Shown here in pieces: positions 7,201-9,786 of a stretch of DNA of 9,786 bases (positions are counted from its first letter, which is position 1; each line of letters starts with the position of its first letter). This stretch comes from DUEN01 sp024277095 (GTDB lineage: Bacteria; Chloroflexota; Anaerolineae; DUEN01). The notes beneath the pieces were generated by a model that worked only from the letters and a program-made list of their open reading frames with translations, did no database searches and had not been told where the DNA came from. Where the stretch lies: the NCBI GenBank assembly GCA_024277095.1, contig JAJRVX010000393.1, positions 1 through 9,786 on the forward strand. The letters are read 5' to 3'. A program made the translations under genes and the position numbers.

Positions 7201-8376
7201 GTCTGGGGCGGGCTGACGCCGGAGGAGGCGCAGGCGATCGCCCTGTTCGCCATCGCGCTGCTGTTCGCCGGGCTGGCGGATGCCATCAGCGCCGTCTTCT
7301 ACGCGTATGAGCAGATGGAGTACCCGGCGGGGATCGCGTCCGCCATCGCCGTGGGCAAGGTCGCTTTGGGGGCGCTGGTGCTCCTGCCGCCTTTGAATTG
7401 GGGCTTCGTAGGGCTGGCGGGCATCTCCGTGGTCATGAACCTGGTGCAGACCATCTGGTTGTATCTGCTGGTCCGCCGGAAGCTGCTCACGCCACAGGTC
7501 GTGGTGGATCGCCGCCTGCAGCGGACGATGTTGCAGGAATCCGCTCCGCTGATGATCAACCACCTGCTGGCGACCATCTTCTTCCGCATCGACGTGTGGA
7601 TTTTGAAGCCCATCAGCGGCGCGGTGGCGGTGGGATTGTACGGCGCGGCGTACAAGTACATCGATGGGCTCAACGTGATCCCGTCCTACTTCACGCTGGC
7701 CATCTTCCCGTTGATGTCCCGCCTGGCCCGGGACTCACACGAGTCGATGGTGCGAGCGTACGTTTTAGCGTTGCGCCTTCTGCTCATGATCAGCCTGCCC
7801 ATCGCGATGGTGACCACGTTTATCGCCCGGCCGCTGATCCTGGTCCTGGGCGGCGAGAGCTTCCTGCCGGGATCCGCGCTGGCCTTGCAGATCCTCATCT
7901 GGTCCATCCCGATCGGCTTCTTGAACAGCGTGACCCAGTACGTGCTGATCGCTGTGGACCAGCAGCGCTTTCTGACCCGGGCCTTCGTGATCGGCGTCGT
8001 GTTCAACGTGGTGGCCAACCTGATCTTCGTGCCGCGCTATAGCTATATGGCGTCGGCGGTGATCACGATCTTCTCCGAATTCTCTCTCCTTATCCCCTTC
8101 TACTATGCCGTGCGGCGGTATGTGGCCCCTGTGCCGTGGGCGAGCGTGATCTGGCAGCCGGCTGTGGCGACGGCCGCCATGGGGGCGGTGCTGTGGGTAG
8201 GGGCTCGATGGTCTCTGTGGGCGGCGGTGGTCTTGAGCGCCCCCGTCTACGCGCTGGCGCTGGTGGCTTTGGGCGTCTTTCGGCAGCCGGATATGGCCGT
8301 GTTGTTGCGTGGGCTGCCATGGGGGCGACGAGGGCTGCCGGACGCGAACGGAGCGGCCCATTCGGCCGCCCCGTGA
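4213..8376 (+). CDS. Fusion of YfhO-type GT-C glycosyltransferase and MOP-superfamily polysaccharide flippase
   Basis: This 1387-residue membrane protein has two parts, each close to a full family member. Residues 1 to about 880 are YfhO-like: a first membrane segment (about 8-27), a long outer loop with DLILENYPW (64-72) and WNPYLFSGMPF (88-98), many membrane segments to about 575, an outer domain (about 577-856) with the typical PRAF (721-724) and YFPGW (805-809) motifs, and a last membrane segment (about 858-880). After a basic linker (about 881-896), residues 897-1387 form a Wzx-like flippase starting AKNSLVPMGLSLVNKGIDFA, with about 12-14 membrane segments. The expected role is to flip a lipid-linked sugar and transfer it to a surface acceptor. 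The start is a GTG; the weak GAGG at 4198-4201 overlaps the stop of the GT2 gene, suggesting translational coupling. No internal start with a ribosome-binding site is seen at the junction, so the fusion looks real. The acceptor is unknown. Confidence 0.85.
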   Translation: MFHRIRGSVLAALLLLLLPLLWFAPVLTGRHTLLPADNFYAWEPWRSFAEQMGVDVPHNELLSDLILENYPWKRFIRESLSARQIPLWNPYLFSGMPFLADAQHSALYPFSVLFWIMPLEVAYGWFTALQIALAGLSLYALARVLRLSRPAALIGAVAYMLSGFFMVSVVFTMMIAAAAWLPALLACIEVVIRKQEDKGDVPYSPVPYVALGSLILGMQVLAGHVEITYYVLVVSGFYAAWRLVGLWRRLGRWQPAVRLGAWLLAMVAVGLALGGVQLLPLIELAQRNFRQGSVTYRDVVGWAWPTRQVLTFVLPDVFGNPSHHGYWDIWSFRWVPATVNALGQPARTIFWGVKNYVEGGNYLGLLAMGLAGVALVRAVLDRRGGESRRRRDQTAFFALLSLISLANAFGTPVYALFYYGLPWYKQVHSPFRWVFPLTLSVAVLAALGADALLRASEDRRWLRRVARLIALALIVAGGGALLAVGASLVWPDPFIAAGQRVVNGSDLAQMAFADGRMFWSYQAVNLLKFGIMAVLSGLVIWVAAHRPTGDRRSIRRLWPALAIVVLAFDFWLAFGRFNPAVDPKLLRFTPPSIAWLQDRLDEPDGPWRFTTFNAPGEKTLNANAGWLYDLQDVRGYDSIIPKQYTDYMDRIQPQAGELLYNRIAPIYTQGRGPSGYEALDSPWLALLGVRYVVTTQHIPNATYELVYQDEVRIYRNREAMPRAFVMRCAAAESTSEVDWAAVDPRTELVLETEEAVEGTGSGSASFLHFAPCTLDPARVVRYTGNEVEVEASGGEGAYLVLADAYFPGWKAYTRPAAGSSSDERELTIYRAYGNFRAVELGAGQQIVRFKYTPMSFKLGVYVSFLSWVTLLLAAGWWAWGRFYREVSGEAAEVRRVAKNSLVPMGLSLVNKGIDFAFAMLRLRILTPTGEGSYTFAINFYAFFEILVRFGLGTLLTREVARDREQAGRYLSNVVMLRVALWLLALPVMAVVGAAYHVWGGLTPEEAQAIALFAIALLFAGLADAISAVFYAYEQMEYPAGIASAIAVGKVALGALVLLPPLNWGFVGLAGISVVMNLVQTIWLYLLVRRKLLTPQVVVDRRLQRTMLQESAPLMINHLLATIFFRIDVWILKPISGAVAVGLYGAAYKYIDGLNVIPSYFTLAIFPLMSRLARDSHESMVRAYVLALRLLLMISLPIAMVTTFIARPLILVLGGESFLPGSALALQILIWSIPIGFLNSVTQYVLIAVDQQRFLTRAFVIGVVFNVVANLIFVPRYSYMASAVITIFSEFSLLIPFYYAVRRYVAPVPWASVIWQPAVATAAMGAVLWVGARWSLWAAVVLSAPVYALALVALGVFRQPDMAVLLRGLPWGRRGLPDANGAAHSAAP

Positions 8377-8397
8377 GGCTCGCTTCGAACGGCTATT

Positions 8398-8895
8398 TTA
8401 TTCCTCTTCCTCTTCCCCCTCTTCGTCCTGGGGCGGCGAAGCGGGGCTTGTGAGTCGGCTGAGCCACTCCTCGGCGCGAAGCTCCGCGCTGGTGCGTGAG
8501 GTCCGATTCGACTCCGGCTCCTCCGTGATCATGCGGAACTCGCCGTTGTAGAATCCGCCCTCCTGCACGATCAGCCTGCGCGCGACCACGGTGGCTTCCA
8601 CCTGGCCGCTGGGCATGATCTGGAAGGTATCCTGGCAGGTGACCTCGCCTTCCAGCTCGCCTGCGACGGTGACGTTGCGGGCTGTCACCTTCGCCCTGAC
8701 CCGGGCTCCTTTCTCGACGGTGAGTGTGCCCTCGCATTCGATCTCACCCTCGGCGATCCCCTCCACACGCAGGTTGTGCTTGGTGCGATACAGGCCGTCG
8801 AAGTGGGAATCGCGATCGACCAGGCTCTCGCTGGTGGGGCGTTCGGCCGTGGGAGCGGTCATCGTGGGTTGTGTGCTGTGTATCGTGGAAGCCAT
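8398..8895 (-). CDS. Bactofilin (polymer-forming cytoskeletal protein), second of a tandem pair
   Basis: The 165-residue product has a short polar N-terminus (about 1-35), a bactofilin beta-helix core (about 36-125) visible as repeating strands such as NLRVEGIAEGEIECEGTLTV and VTVAGELEGEVTCQDTF, and a polar tail ending in a strongly acidic run (DEEGEEEEE, 157-165). Bactofilins self-assemble without nucleotide into filaments and scaffold cell-envelope enzymes. Compared with its neighbour it lacks the long Pro/Thr-rich arm and the basic N-terminal peptide. The ATG at 8895 is preceded by GGGAGGTGA (8901-8909, minus strand), which overlaps the TGA of the upstream bactofilin gene. That geometry implies coupled translation. 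An alternative GTG three codons upstream lies within this ribosome-binding site and is rejected. The gene ends 21 bases from the converging fusion gene. Confidence 0.85.
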   Translation of the reverse strand: MASTIHSTQPTMTAPTAERPTSESLVDRDSHFDGLYRTKHNLRVEGIAEGEIECEGTLTVEKGARVRAKVTARNVTVAGELEGEVTCQDTFQIMPSGQVEATVVARRLIVQEGGFYNGEFRMITEEPESNRTSRTSAELRAEEWLSRLTSPASPPQDEEGEEEEE

Positions 8896-8900
8896 CGCCC

Positions 8901-9455
8901 TCACCTCCCTTCACGTGACATCACGAATCGACAGTTCACGGTGGAACCTTCCTCCACCACCAGGATGGAGGTGTTGATCTCCCCTTTGATGCTACCGGTG
9001 GGAGTCACCCGGAATCGATTCTGACAGACGATCTGACCATCGAACGAGCCGGAAATGATGACGTTGTTGGCCCGAAGCTGGCCCTGCGCCTGGGCTTCCC
9101 TCTCGACCAGGATGGTCTCCTTAGCCTCGATTTCGCCCTCAAAGGTGCCCTCGATCAGCACATTGCCATCGGAGCGCAAGGTGCCGGAGAGCTGGGTGTT
9201 CCTGTCGATGATGGCGGCGGCGTCCCGGGAGAACTCGGTCGTGGTAGGCCGAGTCGGCGTCGGCGTCGGGGTTGGGGTCGGCGGCGTTGTTGGGCTGGGC
9301 GCTGTCGTGGCCGAGGGACGCTGCGATGGTGTCACCGTGGGCGTGGGCTGCGTTTCATCCCTGGTCTGGTTGGAAGGAGTCGTCGTTGTAGAAGGTCTGG
9401 AGGGAGGTGGGGCTGACCTGCGGCCCTGTACGCGATCACGTCTGAACAGGCTCAT
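8901..9455 (-). CDS. Bactofilin with long Pro/Thr-rich N-terminal arm
   Basis: The 184-residue product begins MSLFRRDR, a short mix of hydrophobic and basic residues like the membrane-targeting peptides known from several bactofilins. Residues about 15-75 form a disordered arm dominated by Pro, Thr and Ser, with an uninterrupted PT repeat at about 59-68. The bactofilin beta-helix core spans about 80-178, with repeats such as GNVLIEGTFEGEIEAKETIL and NVIISGSFDGQIVCQNRF. The ATG at 9455 has AAGGAGGT (9463-9470, minus strand) 7 bases upstream. It is the first gene of a leftward pair; the second bactofilin starts 5 bases after its stop. The likely role is membrane-associated scaffold formation, possibly mixed filaments with its neighbour. 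Binding partners are not apparent. Confidence 0.85.
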   Translation of the reverse strand: MSLFRRDRVQGRRSAPPPSRPSTTTTPSNQTRDETQPTPTVTPSQRPSATTAPSPTTPPTPTPTPTPTRPTTTEFSRDAAAIIDRNTQLSGTLRSDGNVLIEGTFEGEIEAKETILVEREAQAQGQLRANNVIISGSFDGQIVCQNRFRVTPTGSIKGEINTSILVVEEGSTVNCRFVMSREGR

Positions 9456-9511
9456 GGACGGTACCTCCTTCGGTTATGGAAAAAACTAGGCATACATGCT
9501 CAGGGTAGTGG

Positions 9512-9540
9512 ATTATGCCATAGGATACCATAAAAGGCCA
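9512..9540 (-). promoter_or_regulatory. Candidate promoter of the bactofilin pair
   Basis: On the minus strand CATAAT (9517 to 9512) is a five-of-six -10 match, with a poor -35 (TGGCCT, 9540 to 9535) 17 bases upstream. Transcription would begin near 9505, leaving a leader of about 50 bases. The phased CCATA repeat lies exactly over the spacer and -35, so the weak -35 may reflect control by a bound protein. Confidence 0.3.
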
Positions 9541-9550
9541 TATCGTGCCA
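9517..9550. repeat. Four CCA elements phased at exactly 10 bp
   Basis: CCATA occurs at 9518-9522, 9528-9532 and 9538-9542, and CCA again at 9548-9550, each 10 bases after the last and preceded by G or A. Exact one-turn spacing puts all copies on one face of the helix, as in multi-site regulator binding. It sits 62-95 bases upstream of the bactofilin start. Confidence 0.6.
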
Positions 9551-9677
9551 GCGCCCTCGTCTGACGGTTACGCCGCGTCCGGGCTACCGCTGATGTACGG
9601 ATATTCGCGTAGTCGAGGTCCGTTTCCCACCTGTGGGGGAGGGGGGTAGTGGAAATACTGTGTCGTCCTGATATAGG

Positions 9678-9707
9678 TTTACAAAGAAAGGGGGAGTTTG
9701 CTAACAT
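9678..9707 (+). promoter_or_regulatory. Candidate promoter of the gene starting at 9745
   Basis: TTTACA (9678-9683) and TAACAT (9702-9707), the latter preceded by TGC as in an extended -10, are 18 bases apart. The start would fall near 9714. A second -10-like box, TATACT, lies at 9713-9718 without a good -35. Either would place the ribosome-binding site within a short leader. Confidence 0.4.
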
Positions 9708-9744
9708 AGTCGTATACTAACACGTCCACACCAAGGAGATCAGG

Positions 9745-9786
9745 ATGACCCAAGAACCGACTTCCCCCCGCTACAGTGAGGCCTTC
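9745..9786 (+). CDS. Start of an unidentified gene (3' truncated by window)
   Basis: ATG at 9745 is preceded by AAGGAG (9733-9738) at 6 bases, a good ribosome-binding site. Fourteen residues are visible, MTQEPTSPRYSEAF, running open to the window edge. A YSEAF-like stretch near the N-terminus is reminiscent of HD-domain hydrolases of the SpoT type, but 14 residues cannot support a family call. It is divergent from the bactofilin pair. Confidence 0.7.
   Translation, partial: MTQEPTSPRYSEAF

Larger units (their letters stand above)
9456..9744. other. Divergent intergenic region with promoters and a phased repeat
   Basis: These 289 bases separate the leftward bactofilin pair from a rightward gene entering at 9745. 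Local base composition is less GC-rich at both ends, as expected for promoters. A 10-bp-phased repeat lies at 9517-9550, and a candidate rightward promoter at 9678-9707. The centre (about 9551-9660) shows no gene, no tRNA and only a weak 5-bp hairpin (CCCAC 9626-9630 with GTGGG 9633-9637). Confidence 0.55.

Noticed and set aside
6919..8376. Separate flippase gene starting at the internal ATG 6919
   Set aside because: No ribosome-binding site precedes it, and starting there would remove the AKNSL-type opening of the flippase domain; the frame is continuous with the YfhO part.
9551..9660. Possible tRNA or small RNA gene
   Set aside because: No cloverleaf arms, T-loop motif or strong stem could be found.

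Overview
The window is GC-rich bacterial chromosome. Its gene content (two tandem bactofilins, a YfhO-type membrane glycosyltransferase with a flippase, a dolichol-phosphate-mannose-synthase-like GT2, a GH1 glucosidase) and its repeat-laden intergenic DNA would fit an Anaerolineae- or Caldilineae-like member of the Chloroflexota. This is an inference from style and gene mix; no marker gene is present to prove it.

Layout, left to right. (1) Positions 1-75 may hold the last 24 codons of a rightward gene. (2) Positions 76-387 are non-coding and carry three strong GC-rich hairpins. (3) A leftward two-gene unit follows: a GH1 beta-glucosidase (2797 to 1448) and then an Old-Yellow-Enzyme-family oxidoreductase (1389 to 388). 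The 58-base gap between them is almost filled by six tandem heptamers of the type ACGCAAT. (4) Positions 2798-3392 are a divergent intergenic region. It holds a promoter for the leftward unit, a perfect 28-base palindrome, a compact array of nested hairpins, and a near-consensus sigma-70 promoter (TTGACC, 17 bases, TATAAT) for the rightward unit. (5) The rightward unit is a polyprenyl-phosphate-sugar synthase (3393-4199) and, 13 bases later, a 1387-residue membrane protein (4213-8376). That protein joins a YfhO-type GT-C glycosyltransferase to a complete MOP-superfamily polysaccharide flippase in one reading frame. (6) Converging on it from the right are two overlapping-signal bactofilin genes (9455 to 8901, 8895 to 8398). 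(7) Positions 9456-9744 are a second divergent intergenic region with a 10-bp-phased repeat. (8) A rightward gene begins at 9745 and runs off the window.

The most interesting system is unit 5. In Firmicutes, surface-polymer glycosylation uses three separate parts: a GT2 that charges a polyprenyl phosphate with a sugar, a flippase, and a YfhO GT-C enzyme that transfers the sugar outside the cell. Here all three activities appear in two adjacent genes, with flippase and transferase covalently joined. The mRNA seems to start only a few bases before the first ATG, so translation of the first gene may be leaderless. The bactofilins are cytoskeletal scaffolds that often organise envelope synthesis, but their link to the glycosylation unit is only proximity.
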